Source: an uncultured Halorubrum sp. (GTDB lineage Archaea > Halobacteriota > Halobacteria > Halobacteriales > Haloferacaceae). Taken from it: a DNA stretch of 64,000 bases. The DNA lies in the NCBI RefSeq assembly GCF_937146585.1, contig NZ_CAKZRO010000022.1, positions 1 through 64,000 on the forward strand, read 5' to 3'. Positions within the stretch are counted from its first letter, which is position 1; the number at the start of each line of letters is the position of its first letter. The notes under the pieces are model-generated. The model saw nothing but the letters and a program-made list of their open reading frames with translations. It was not told where the DNA came from and ran no database searches. Below, piece by piece: positions 25,325 to 33,955 of this stretch. The position numbers were made by a program, and so were the translations under genes.

Positions 25325-27754
25325 TCAGTCGGGGTCGAACACCGCCCGCGCGGAGTTCGTCACCACGAGGATGCTGCTCGACGCCATCGCGAGCGCGGCC
25401 AACAGCGGGTTGAGGACACCGGACAGCGCCAGCGGGATCGCGACCGCGTTGTAGACGAACGCCCAGCCGAGGTTCTGTTTCAGCCGCCGGTTCGTCCCAC
25501 GCGTGACGGCGAACAGCTCGGGGACCGCCGAGAGCCGGTCCTCTAAGAGGACGGCGTCGGCCGCGTCCGCGGCGAGGTCCGTCCCCGAGGCGATCGAGAC
25601 GCCGAGGTCGGCCGCGGCGAGCGCCGGCGCGTCGTTGCTCCCGTCGCCGACCATCGCGACCGAGCTGTCGGCCCCGAGCCGCCTGACCGTCTCGGCTTTG
25701 GCCTCCGGGGGAACCTCGGCGAACACCTCGTCGATCGCGGGGTGGTCCGCGAACCGCCTCGCGGCCGCGGGCGCGTCGCCGGTGAGCACGACCACGCGGC
25801 GGCCGTCCGCGTCGAGGTCGGCGACCACGTCCTCCCACCCGTCGCGGACCTCGTCGCCGACGGCGAGGACGCCGCGCACGCGCCCGCCCCAGCCGACGTA
25901 GACGGGGACGTTCCCGCGGTCGTGGGCGGCGGTCCCCGCCTCGCGCAGCCGGTCCGAGGCCGGCCAGCCGCGCTCGTCGAACAGGTCCGGGTGGCCGACG
26001 ACCACCTCGTCGCCGTCGACGCGGCCGGCGACCCCGCGGTCGAAGACGTCCACGTCGGTCGCGGCCGCGTCGCCGAGCGCGTCGACTCCGGCGAGTCCGC
26101 CCTCCGGCGAGTCCGCCGCGGTCGCGCCGCCGTCGGCCGCCGGTCGCCCGTCGGTCGAGTCGTCCTCCTCGCCCAACACCCCCGCGACGATCGCCTCCGC
26201 GACCGGGTGGACCGAGGCGCGCTCGACGGCGGCCGCGCGCTCCCGGACGCGCTCGACCGGGGTGTCAGACTCGGCGGTCGCGTCGAGCAGCCGCATCTCG
26301 CCGTCGGTGAGCGTCCCGGTCTTGTCGAGGACGACGGTGTCGATGTCGGCGGCCGCCTCGAACACCGCGTCGGAGACGACGACGATGCCGCGCTCGGCGG
26401 CGTCGCGGATCCCGGCGGCGACCGCGAGCGGCGTCGCCAGCCCGAGCGCGCACGGACAGGAGACGATCAGCACCGTCAGCCCGACGAGCGCGGCGTCCAC
26501 CGGGGCCGACCCGAGCGCCAGGGTCGCGGTCGCCCCGATGGCCGCGACCACGACGACGAGGGGGACGAACACGGTCGCCAGCCGGTCGACGAGCCGTTGG
26601 ATCCCCGACCGGGAGCTCTGTATCTCCCACAGGAGGCGGACGAGCGTGTCGAGGGTGTTCGCCGCGTCCTCGCCGACCTCGACGACGACGGGCGAGTCGG
26701 TGACGACGGTCCCCCCGCGGACCGCGTCCCCCTCGCGCTTCGTGGCCGGCAGCGACTCGCCGGTGACGAGCGCCTCGTCGACCGCGGCGGTCCCCTCGGC
26801 GACGGCCCCGTCGAAGGGCACGCGCTCGCCGGGCCGGACGAGGAGGCGGTCGCCGGGGGCCACCTCGTCGGCCGCGACGGTCTCGCCCGCCTCCGTCCGG
26901 ACGGTGCGGTCCTCGGTCGTCGTCAGGTCGGCGAGCATCCCGGTCGCCCGCCGCTTGATGATCGACTCGTAGTGGTTGCCGGCGGTAACGACCAAGATGA
27001 CGGCGATGGTCACGTCGAAGTAGAGGTCGGTCCGGCCGACGAACAGCGCGAGCGTGCTGTACGCGTACGAGCTCGTCGCCGCGAGCGACACGAGGAGGTC
27101 CATGTTCGGCTGTCGCGCCCGGAGGCTCACGTACGCGCCCCGCAGGATCGGATACCCGGTATAGAACAGCACGATCGAAGAGAACAGCCAGATCTGCGCG
27201 AAGAGGTATGTCCCCGAGACGCCGCCGAGGTCGAGGATCGGCTCGTAGCCGAAGTAGGTCGGGTACAGGAAGACGACGTACCACAGCATCGCCATCATCC
27301 CGAAGAAGCCGCCGCCGATCAGGAACCGGACGACCGCGTCGTCGTCGTCCGTCTCCGGGTCCGCGCGGTCGCTCGCCGAGTAGCCCGCGACGGAGAGCCG
27401 GTCGGGCAGCTCGTCCGGGCTCACGGCGTCGGGGTCGTAGTCGACCCGGATGGTGTCCGTTGCGTAGCTCGCCTCGGCGGCCGCGACCCCCTCCTGGTCG
27501 CCGGCCGTCATCTCGAGGAACGACTCGCAGGTCGCGCAGTGCATCCCGTCGACGTGGAGGAACGTCGTCTCGCCGTCGAACTCGTCGGCGGGGGTCGCGT
27601 CCGGCCGCCGCTCGTCGAGGTCGTCGAGGTCCTCCACGTCGTCGAGCGAGCGCGCGACCGTCAGGCACCCGCGGCAGCAGAACTCGCCGTCGACGTCGGG
27701 CGCGGTGTGCGGGTCGTCCCCCGTCGGGAGGTCACAGAGCGTACAGCCTGTCAT
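25325..27754 (-). CDS. Copper-type P1B ATPase, CcoI/FixI-like
   Basis: An 809-residue heavy-metal P-type ATPase. An N-terminal Cys cluster (C4, C7, C26, C27, C30) is the extra metal-binding domain of CcoI/FixI-type pumps. It is followed by an HMA domain with CATC at 73-76, membrane segments, the CPC metal site at 433-435, the phosphorylated D477 in DKTGT, and GDGSNDAPAL near the end. CcoI-type pumps supply copper for heme-copper oxidase assembly, which matches the adjacent ba3-type oxidase genes. It is followed on the same strand, upstream, by a 66-residue membrane protein gene 48 bases away. Confidence 0.92.
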   Translation of the reverse strand: MTGCTLCDLPTGDDPHTAPDVDGEFCCRGCLTVARSLDDVEDLDDLDERRPDATPADEFDGETTFLHVDGMHCATCESFLEMTAGDQEGVAAAEASYATDTIRVDYDPDAVSPDELPDRLSVAGYSASDRADPETDDDDAVVRFLIGGGFFGMMAMLWYVVFLYPTYFGYEPILDLGGVSGTYLFAQIWLFSSIVLFYTGYPILRGAYVSLRARQPNMDLLVSLAATSSYAYSTLALFVGRTDLYFDVTIAVILVVTAGNHYESIIKRRATGMLADLTTTEDRTVRTEAGETVAADEVAPGDRLLVRPGERVPFDGAVAEGTAAVDEALVTGESLPATKREGDAVRGGTVVTDSPVVVEVGEDAANTLDTLVRLLWEIQSSRSGIQRLVDRLATVFVPLVVVVAAIGATATLALGSAPVDAALVGLTVLIVSCPCALGLATPLAVAAGIRDAAERGIVVVSDAVFEAAADIDTVVLDKTGTLTDGEMRLLDATAESDTPVERVRERAAAVERASVHPVAEAIVAGVLGEEDDSTDGRPAADGGATAADSPEGGLAGVDALGDAAATDVDVFDRGVAGRVDGDEVVVGHPDLFDERGWPASDRLREAGTAAHDRGNVPVYVGWGGRVRGVLAVGDEVRDGWEDVVADLDADGRRVVVLTGDAPAAARRFADHPAIDEVFAEVPPEAKAETVRRLGADSSVAMVGDGSNDAPALAAADLGVSIASGTDLAADAADAVLLEDRLSAVPELFAVTRGTNRRLKQNLGWAFVYNAVAIPLALSGVLNPLLAALAMASSSILVVTNSARAVFDPD

Positions 27755-27802
27755 TGGTGGTCCGTTCGCGGTCGCGTGGGCGGCCCCCGCGGTTCGGGTC
27801 GG

Positions 27803-28003
27803 TTACGCGTGTTCGGAGTCGGCCGAGTCGCCGGCGAACCCCGGGAGGCTCCCGCCGGTCGCGATCCGGAGGCTCCCCCAGATGAGGAGCACGTTCACCA
27901 GCGTGACGAGCACGACGAACTCCGCCCGATCGGCGATGAACACCACCGCGGGGATCAGTCCGCCGAGCACGAGGAGCACGGCCCGTTGTAACGAGAAGTC
28001 CAT
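27803..28003 (-). CDS. Small oxidase-associated membrane protein
   Basis: A 66-residue protein starting MDFSLQRAVLLVLGGLIPAV, with two hydrophobic segments (about 8-24 and 28-48) and an acidic tail ending DSEHA. It is encoded divergently from the oxidase operon and 48 bases upstream of the copper ATPase, with which it is probably co-transcribed. Short proteins like this recur beside haloarchaeal ba3 oxidase genes. Function unknown. The longer frame upstream crosses the promoter and is rejected. Confidence 0.7.
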   Translation of the reverse strand: MDFSLQRAVLLVLGGLIPAVVFIADRAEFVVLVTLVNVLLIWGSLRIATGGSLPGFAGDSADSEHA

Positions 28004-28100
28004 GTCGTAGTCAAGCGCTCGCCGGAAATATATAACACCCGTGTTTTCATGGTGCGAGAACGGATAGATCTTATATGCCTCTCTGTTGTTAAGGCCGTCT
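28004..28100. promoter_or_regulatory. Divergent promoter of the ba3 oxidase and copper-ATPase units
   Basis: On the plus strand TTATATG (28071-28077) lies 24-30 bases before the ATG at 28101. On the minus strand a TTATATATTTCC box (28023-28034) lies 20-31 bases before the start at 28003. Both transcripts would be leaderless. Between the boxes is a short palindrome, AACAC-CC-GTGTT (28034-28045), a possible operator touching the minus-strand box. Confidence 0.65.
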
Positions 28101-28277
28101 ATGGGCCAAAGTGAGGCAGTTAACGCTCCGACGGACGACGTCGGCGGTGAGGGAGAGGAGTTCGACCCGATCGGCACGCTCACGCTCATCGGGATCTACT
28201 TCGCCATTCTGGTGCTCGCGTGGGTGTACATCTACTTCGTCGAGTTCCTCGGCCGAGACCTCGTCGTGGTGGGGTGA
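28101..28277 (+). CDS. Single-pass small subunit of the ba3-type oxidase
   Basis: A 58-residue protein with a soluble acidic N-terminus (MGQSEAVNAPTDDVG) and one membrane helix (about 28-47, LTLIGIYFAILVLAWVYIYF). The position directly before subunit II matches the small CbaD/subunit-IIa-type proteins of ba3 oxidases. It is the first gene of the operon, with the TATA box placing transcription start at the ATG. A TTG start 15 bases upstream is rejected. Confidence 0.7.
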   Translation: MGQSEAVNAPTDDVGGEGEEFDPIGTLTLIGIYFAILVLAWVYIYFVEFLGRDLVVVG

Positions 28278-28283
28278 TCAGAC

Positions 28284-28793
28284 GTGCACATCCACGCCTA
28301 CGAGAAGCTCTGGCTGGCGCTGTCCATCGTGCTGATCCTCGCGCTCATCGGCACCGTGACGTACGGCGCCGTCGGCCCGGGAGTGGCGATGGTCGCCGAC
28401 TCGCAGTCGACGGTCGACCCCGGGGCGCTCGACGAGGACGATCGGTTCTCCGAGCCCCGGGTCGAGCAGGTCGGCGAAAACGAGTACGAGGCGTACGTCG
28501 TCGCCTACCAGTTCGGCTTCGAACCCACCCCGATCGTCGTGCCGGCGAACAGCACCGTGACGTTACACATCACCTCTCGCGACGTGATACACGGCTTCGG
28601 GGTGGCCGGCACGAGCGCGAACGCGATGGCAGTCCCCGGTGAGGTCTCTGAGATCACGGTCGAGACCGACGAGCCGACCGAGTACGGAATCGTCTGTAAC
28701 GAGTACTGCGGGGCCGGCCACCACGTCATGGAAGGGAAGATCAACGTCGTGAGCCAGTCCGAGTTCGAGGACCGCGGAGGTGACTCCGAATGA
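28284..28793 (+). CDS. ba3-type cytochrome oxidase subunit II (CuA)
   Basis: A 169-residue protein with one N-terminal membrane helix (about 9-30) and a cupredoxin domain facing outward. All CuA ligands are present: H103 (RDVIHGF), C138, E140, C142, H146 and M149 within CNEYCGAGHHVM. One helix rather than two is the ba3 pattern. It accepts electrons from a blue copper protein such as halocyanin and passes them to subunit I (family knowledge). Starts with GTG, 6 bases after the previous gene, and overlaps subunit I by 4 bases. Confidence 0.92.
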   Translation: MHIHAYEKLWLALSIVLILALIGTVTYGAVGPGVAMVADSQSTVDPGALDEDDRFSEPRVEQVGENEYEAYVVAYQFGFEPTPIVVPANSTVTLHITSRDVIHGFGVAGTSANAMAVPGEVSEITVETDEPTEYGIVCNEYCGAGHHVMEGKINVVSQSEFEDRGGDSE

Positions 28794-30580
28794 GCGCCGC
28801 GATCGAGTCCGAGCCGACGTTCGTCGACAAGTTCCCGGACGAGGCCCGGGTGGTCCGCGCGGCCTTCATGAGTTCTTTCTTCGCCCTGTTGCTCGGCGCG
28901 ATCTTCGGGATCATCCAGACGCTCCACCGGACCGACGTCGCGCGGATCATCCCCTCGACCGACTACTACACCGTGCTCACCGCGCACGGCGTGTTCATGG
29001 TCATCAGCTTCACGATCTTCTTCCTCGTCGGGCTGTTCACCTGGGCGTTGACGCGCAGTCTTGACCGCCCGCTCCTGAACATCAAGATCACCTGGACGTG
29101 GTACGGGCTGATGGCGGCCGGCATGACGCTCACCGGGATCTCGATCCTCGCCGGGTTCGTCGACTCCATCGATATGAGCGCGGACGTGTTGTACACCTTC
29201 TACGCCCCGCTCCAGGCCCACCCGCTGTTCTACGCCGGGCTCACCGTGTTCATCGTCGGCACGTGGATCGCCGGCGCGGACTGGTTCCGGACGTTCCTCG
29301 CGTGGCGGAGCGAGCACCCCGACGAGCGGATCCCGCTGCAGACGTTCATGGTGCTGACGACGATGACGATGTGGTACATCGCCTCGTCCGCCGTCGCCGC
29401 CTCCGTCCTGCTGTTCCTGCTCCCGTGGTCGCTCGGCTTCATCGACCAGGTGAACCCGACGCTCACCCGGACGCTGTTCTGGTTCTTCGGCCACCCGGTC
29501 GTCTACTTCTGGCTCATGCCGGCGTACATGCTCTGGTACACCGTCTTGCCGAAGATCGCTGGCGGCCGCCTCTTCAGCGACCCGCTGGCGCGGGTCGTGT
29601 TCGTGCTGTTCGTCCTCCTCTCGACGCCGGTCGGAATTCACCACCAGTACCTCGACCCGGGGATCGCCGAGGGGTTCAAGTTCATCTCGATGACGAACAC
29701 GATGTTCCTCCTGTTGCCCAGCCTGCTCACTGCGTTCACCGTGGTCGCGAGCGTCGAGTACGGCGCTCGTCAGCGCGGCGGCACCGGACTGCTGGGCTGG
29801 CTCACGAACCTCCCGTGGCGGAAGCCGGAGTTCACCGGCATGATGCTCGCCGGACTCATGTTCGCGGCCGGCGGCTTCTCCGGGATGGTCAACGCCGGGA
29901 TGAACATCAACTACCTCATCCACAACACGCTGTGGGTGCCCGGCCACTTCCACCTCACCGTCGGGACCGCGGTCGCGCTGACGATGATGGCTGGGACCTA
30001 CTGGATCTGGCCGCAGATCAGTAACAAGCCGATATTCAGCAGCCAGATCGGACTGTTCCAGGTCGTACTCTGGTTCATCGGCATGGCGCTGATGTCGAAC
30101 GCGATGCACGCGCAGGGGCTGCTCGGCGTCCCGCGACGCACCGCCGAGCCGGAGTACTCCGGCTTCGACTACCCGACCATGTTCGGCGGCTTCGAGGAGC
30201 TCAACATCCAGATCGCGATCGGCGGGACCCTGCTCTTCGTCTCGACGATCCTCTTCCTCGGGAACCTCGCGCTGACGATGGGGAACCCGACGGTGTCCGG
30301 GCTCGCGGAGCCGCTCCCCAGTCCGGTCTCCGGCGCGGAGGACGCCCCGAAGGTGCTCGACAACCTCCGCCTGTGGGTCGGCATCGCGCTCACGCTCGTC
30401 GTCCTCGCGTACGCGCTCCCGATCGCGGCGATCATCAACCGCGGCGGGCTGCTCGGGCCGGGCGTCGGCACGTACCCGGTGTGGGTCGCGCCGCTGTTCG
30501 ACGCGCTGGCCGACGCGGCGACGCCGCTCCTCGCCGCCATCACCGACGCGTCCGGATCGCTCCTCGAGGTGGTCAGATGA
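28790..30580 (+). CDS. ba3-type cytochrome oxidase subunit I
   Basis: A 596-residue heme-copper oxidase core with at least twelve membrane segments. Visible metal ligands: the low-spin heme His in LTAHGVFMV, the CuB/Tyr segment FWFFGHPVVYFWLMPAY, the CuB pair GIHHQYLD, and the heme ligands WVPGHFHLT. The FGHPVVYFW sequence and short subunit II place it in the B-type (ba3) group rather than aa3. It reduces oxygen and pumps protons across the cell membrane. It overlaps both neighbours by 4 bases. Confidence 0.95.
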   Translation: MSAAIESEPTFVDKFPDEARVVRAAFMSSFFALLLGAIFGIIQTLHRTDVARIIPSTDYYTVLTAHGVFMVISFTIFFLVGLFTWALTRSLDRPLLNIKITWTWYGLMAAGMTLTGISILAGFVDSIDMSADVLYTFYAPLQAHPLFYAGLTVFIVGTWIAGADWFRTFLAWRSEHPDERIPLQTFMVLTTMTMWYIASSAVAASVLLFLLPWSLGFIDQVNPTLTRTLFWFFGHPVVYFWLMPAYMLWYTVLPKIAGGRLFSDPLARVVFVLFVLLSTPVGIHHQYLDPGIAEGFKFISMTNTMFLLLPSLLTAFTVVASVEYGARQRGGTGLLGWLTNLPWRKPEFTGMMLAGLMFAAGGFSGMVNAGMNINYLIHNTLWVPGHFHLTVGTAVALTMMAGTYWIWPQISNKPIFSSQIGLFQVVLWFIGMALMSNAMHAQGLLGVPRRTAEPEYSGFDYPTMFGGFEELNIQIAIGGTLLFVSTILFLGNLALTMGNPTVSGLAEPLPSPVSGAEDAPKVLDNLRLWVGIALTLVVLAYALPIAAIINRGGLLGPGVGTYPVWVAPLFDALADAATPLLAAITDASGSLLEVVR

Positions 30581-30792
30581 GCGTCGACATCTCCCGCGGC
30601 GGGCTGCTCGTGGCGCTCGCCATCTTCGGAGTGATCATCTACGAGATGCGGACGGTGCTCGACTTCGTCGGCGTCGAGCTGCCGATCATCCCGTACATGG
30701 GCGCCGTCTTCGCCCTCGCCGGGCTCTCGATCTGGTACATCACGCTGAAGGGCGGGTGGCGGACCGAACCCGAACCCGACGAGCCGGCGTAA
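30577..30792 (+). CDS. Small membrane protein of the oxidase operon
   Basis: A 71-residue protein with two hydrophobic segments (about 8-22 and 35-57) and a soluble tail, GGWRTEPEPDEPA. The ATGA overlap with subunit I shows it is translated with the oxidase. It probably is an accessory or structural subunit of the CbaE kind; the exact family was not recognised. Confidence 0.7.
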   Translation: MSVDISRGGLLVALAIFGVIIYEMRTVLDFVGVELPIIPYMGAVFALAGLSIWYITLKGGWRTEPEPDEPA

Positions 30793-30892
30793 CGGCCTCG
30801 GCGTCCCGCTCGGCCCGACGGTCGCGGCTCTTCTCTGCGTCCGAGTTCGCTTCGACCGCGGTAGTTATGTTTTCTCGGCACAAGATACCTGT

Positions 30893-31144
30893 ATGAACGG
30901 CACGCGCGTGACGGTCCGGTGTCGCGACTGTACGCTCGCGACGGCCCACGAGACCCTCCGCGACGCCCGGGTCGCCCTGAACGACCACGAGTCGTCGACG
31001 GACCACCGGGTCGACTGGACCATCGAATCGGTCGATTCGGGCGTCTCGCAGGCCGGCGCCGACGCCGGCGTCTGCGGCCGACCAGAGTGCGCGAACGAGG
31101 ACTCCCCGCTCGTCGACCCCGCTCCGCCGGCGTCGGACTCGTAG
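30893..31144 (+). CDS. Small Cys-containing haloarchaeal protein (DUF7542-like)
   Basis: An 83-residue soluble protein with CRDC at residues 10-13 and a later CGRPEC, spacing that could bind zinc. Its opening, TVRCRDCTLATAHETLRDAR, resembles short haloarchaeal zinc-finger-like proteins. A TTATGTTTTC box lies about 25-34 bases before the ATG, so it has its own promoter and is not part of the oxidase operon. Function unknown. Confidence 0.65.
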   Translation: MNGTRVTVRCRDCTLATAHETLRDARVALNDHESSTDHRVDWTIESVDSGVSQAGADAGVCGRPECANEDSPLVDPAPPASDS

Positions 31145-31242
31145 CGCCTCCCGGGGCCGGCGCGACCGTCCGCGTCGCCGCGGAAGCGGTCGCAGCGCGC
31201 GCGACGGGGGCCTCGTATATATAGCCTCGCACGGAATACCAG

Positions 31243-31267
31243 AATATTGGGATTGACAACCAATATT
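31243..31267. promoter_or_regulatory. Perfect inverted repeat over the sulfur-operon promoter
   Basis: AATATTGG (31243-31250) and CCAATATT (31260-31267) are perfect 8-bp arms around a 9-base spacer. The right arm merges with AATATTATC, the likely TATA box 31-39 bases before the ATG at 31301. An upstream GTATATATAG (31215-31224) may be a second promoter, whose start would fall inside the repeat. A dimeric repressor here would block either promoter. Regulator unknown. Confidence 0.6.
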
Positions 31268-31300
31268 ATCTCCGCGGCGGTCGAACGATCGCCCGTACCC

Positions 31301-31543
31301 ATGTCAGCAATCGATATCGAACCCACCGACACGGTCGACGCCCGCGGGGCGGCCTGCCCCGGACCGTTGATGGACCTCATCGGCCGCGTACGGTCGGCGT
31401 CCCCGGGGGACGTCGTCCTCCTGTTGAGCGACAGCGACCGGTCGATGACCGACGTCCCGGAGTGGGTCGACGAGACCGACAACGAACTGGTCGCGGTCGA
31501 CGAGTCGGGCGACGACTACGGCTTCTACGTGGAGGTCGCGTGA
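31301..31543 (+). CDS. TusA/SirA-like sulfur carrier protein
   Basis: An 80-residue protein with the CPGP motif (ARGAACPGPLMDLI, Cys near residue 20) of the TusA/SirA fold. The Cys carries persulfide sulfur between donors and acceptors. It starts an operon with the flavoprotein 1 base downstream, the DUF1641 gene and probably thioredoxin. This points to sulfide or sulfane-sulfur handling rather than tRNA thiolation (inference from neighbours). Confidence 0.88.
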   Translation: MSAIDIEPTDTVDARGAACPGPLMDLIGRVRSASPGDVVLLLSDSDRSMTDVPEWVDETDNELVAVDESGDDYGFYVEVA

Positions 31544-31544
31544 G

Positions 31545-32690
31545 ATGACGCACAGGATCGCGATCCTCGGGGGCGGCACGGGCGGCACGGTGCTCGCGAA
31601 CGACCTCGCCGAGCGGCTCGCGCCCGAGATCGACGCCGGCGACGTCGAGGTCGCGCTGATCAACGACGACCCGGACCACGTGTACAAGCCCGTGTGGCTG
31701 TACGTCGCGTTCGGGCAGCGCGAGCCCGCGGACGGGCGTCGGCCGCTCGACGAACTGGTCGACGACCGGGTCGACCTCGTGATCGACCGGGTGACCGAGA
31801 TCGACACGGACGACAAGGCGCTCGGGCTCCGCGACGCCGGCGGCCCCCTCGCCTACGACCACCTCGTCGTGGCGACCGGCTCGACGCTCGCCGCCGACGA
31901 GGTGTCGGGGCTCAGCGAGGGGAGCCACGACTACTACTCCGAGTCCGGCGCGCTGGCGCTCAGGGACGAACTGCTCTCGATGACGGAGGGCCACCTCGTG
32001 CTCAGCGTCGTCGGGACGCCGCACATGTGCCCCGCCGCGCCGCTGGAGTTCGTGTTCATGGCCGACGACTGGCTCCGCGAGCGCGGGCTCCGCGAGGACG
32101 TCGACATCACCTACACGTACCCGATCAACCGCGTCCACGGCAACCCCCACATCGCCGAGTGGGCGGAGCCGATCATGAGCGACCGCGACATCGGGGTCGA
32201 GACGTTCTTCAACGCCGACTCGGTCGACCCGGACGCGAAGACGCTCACCTCGATGGAGGGGACGGAGATCGACTACGACCTGCTGGCGGCGATCCCGCCG
32301 CACCGCGGCGTCGACGTGGTCGAGGAGGCCGGGCTCGGCGACCGCGGCTGGGTCGACGTCGACAAGCACACCCTGGCGGCCGAGCGCGCCGAGGACGTGT
32401 ACGCGCTCGGCGACGCCGCGACGACCGGCGTCCCGAAGGCGGGCAGCGTCGCGCACTACCAGGCCGGCGTCGTGGCGCAGCGGCTCGCGAGCGAGGTCCG
32501 CGACCGCCCCGCGACCGCGACCTACGACGGGAAGACGCTCTGCTTCATCGAGACCGGCACGGACGCCGCCTCGTTCGTCGAGTTCGACTACGAGAGTCCG
32601 CCGTCGCCCGCGCCGCCCTCGGAGAAGCTCCACTGGTCGAAGCTGGCGTACAACGAGTCCTACTGGCTCACCGCACGGGGGTTGCTCTGA
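31545..32690 (+). CDS. Sulfide:quinone reductase-like FAD oxidoreductase
   Basis: A 381-residue flavoprotein with an N-terminal FAD-binding motif (ILGGGTGGTVLANDLAERL), ATGS near residue 110 and a second FAD site (YALGDAAT) near residue 290. Two cysteines remain, C162 (PHMCPAAP) and C333 (TLCFIE), at positions of the redox-active pair of sulfide:quinone reductases; the third Cys of some family members is absent. The C-terminal aromatic tail suits membrane contact. It likely oxidises sulfide and passes electrons to menaquinone. Neighbours TusA and DUF1641 support sulfur metabolism. Confidence 0.85.
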   Translation: MTHRIAILGGGTGGTVLANDLAERLAPEIDAGDVEVALINDDPDHVYKPVWLYVAFGQREPADGRRPLDELVDDRVDLVIDRVTEIDTDDKALGLRDAGGPLAYDHLVVATGSTLAADEVSGLSEGSHDYYSESGALALRDELLSMTEGHLVLSVVGTPHMCPAAPLEFVFMADDWLRERGLREDVDITYTYPINRVHGNPHIAEWAEPIMSDRDIGVETFFNADSVDPDAKTLTSMEGTEIDYDLLAAIPPHRGVDVVEEAGLGDRGWVDVDKHTLAAERAEDVYALGDAATTGVPKAGSVAHYQAGVVAQRLASEVRDRPATATYDGKTLCFIETGTDAASFVEFDYESPPSPAPPSEKLHWSKLAYNESYWLTARGLL

Positions 32691-32691
32691 G

Positions 32692-33384
32692 ATGTCGGGC
32701 GACGACGCGGCCGCGGGCGAGCCCGAGGCCGACGGCGCGGGAGCCGAGGCTTCGAGCGACGCCCGGCCCGACGAGTTCGACCGCGACGACCTCGAAGCGG
32801 TCGTCGCAGAGAACCCGGAGGCGGTCGCCGCCTTCGTCGATCGGCTCGACGCGGTCAACGAGCTGCTCGACGTGATCTCGCTCGGCGAGAGCGCGCTCAC
32901 CGACGAGATGGCCGTCGAGCTCGCCGGCACCGCCTCCACGCTCGCGGAGTCGGCGGACGGCATCGCGACCGACGAGACGGTTCGGCTCGCCGCCTCGGTC
33001 GGCGAGAACGGTGACGAGCTCCGCGAGGCGATGGAGACGCTCGTCGAGCTCCAGCGGAGCGGCACGCTCGACGAGCTCGCGGAGCTGGGCGGCGTCGGCT
33101 CGCTCGCGGCCGCGGCGCTCGACGACGAGATGGTCCGCTCGCTCGCCGCAACCGGCTCGTCGCTGGGCGAGGTGGCCGACACCGCCGCGGACGACGACAC
33201 CCGCGAGGGGCTGACGACGCTGCTCCAGGGCGTCGGCGCGGCCCAGCGGAGCGAGCCGCAGCCGGTCGGCGCGGTCGGGCTCGCGCGCAGCGTCCGCGAC
33301 CCCGAGGTCAAGCACGGGCTCGGTTACCTGCTCACGGTCGCCAAGGCCATTGGTCGCGAACGCGGCGCGGCCGCCGAGGAGTGA
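32692..33384 (+). CDS. DUF1641 protein
   Basis: A 230-residue acidic helical protein. The C-terminal block VGLARSVRDPEVKHGLGYLL is the DUF1641 signature. Family members sit next to SQR-like flavoproteins or formate dehydrogenase-type genes in many archaea and bacteria; the biochemical role is not known. It starts 1 base after the flavoprotein stop, so the pair is one transcript. Confidence 0.85.
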   Translation: MSGDDAAAGEPEADGAGAEASSDARPDEFDRDDLEAVVAENPEAVAAFVDRLDAVNELLDVISLGESALTDEMAVELAGTASTLAESADGIATDETVRLAASVGENGDELREAMETLVELQRSGTLDELAELGGVGSLAAAALDDEMVRSLAATGSSLGEVADTAADDDTREGLTTLLQGVGAAQRSEPQPVGAVGLARSVRDPEVKHGLGYLLTVAKAIGRERGAAAEE

Positions 33385-33464
33385 GGTCGGCGGCCGGTCC
33401 GCGGCCCGGCTCGGGACGCTCCGGCGACGCGAGTGCTTATCAGTCTTCGGCGACAATAGTGCGT

Positions 33465-33860
33465 ATGACAGCCAATACTACTTCGGAGGGCGCGGACGGC
33501 TCCGACGCCCCGAGCGGCGAGGACGCGGCGGCGGCGCGGCCGACGTCCCTGGCCGACGAAGACGACCTGGACGCCTTCCTCGCCGACGCGGACGCCGCGC
33601 TCGTTGAGTTCTACACCGACGGCTGCGGCATCTGCGCGAGCATGGAGCCGGTGATCGGGAACGTCGCCCGCGGCGTCGAGGCCGACTTGGCCGTCGGGCT
33701 GGTGAACCCCCGCGACGACCCGCCCTTAGTCGAGCGGTTCGACGTGCGGAGCGTCCCGCTGTTCGTCCTCTTCGTCGACGGCGAGCCCGTCGCGCGGCGC
33801 GCTGAGGGGTTCATTCCGGGCGAGGACCTCGCGGCGTGGGTCGACGAACACGCGGCGTAA
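33465..33860 (+). CDS. Thioredoxin-like protein with CGIC site
   Basis: A 131-residue thioredoxin fold with the active site CGIC (FYTDGCGICASMEP), cis-Pro in VRSVPLFVLF, and an acidic N-terminal extension of about 30 residues. CGIC differs from the standard CGPC and usually changes redox potential. It lies 80 bases after the DUF1641 gene with a TTATCAG box upstream, so it may have its own promoter while still belonging to the sulfur block. Confidence 0.88.
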   Translation: MTANTTSEGADGSDAPSGEDAAAARPTSLADEDDLDAFLADADAALVEFYTDGCGICASMEPVIGNVARGVEADLAVGLVNPRDDPPLVERFDVRSVPLFVLFVDGEPVARRAEGFIPGEDLAAWVDEHAA

Positions 33861-33955
33861 CGCGGCCCCGCTCCCGCGGTGAACCGTCACCGATTACGGT
33901 CGGCGTTCGGACCGACGGAACCCTTTTGAGCCGCACCGGCCTACTCAGAGCCAGT

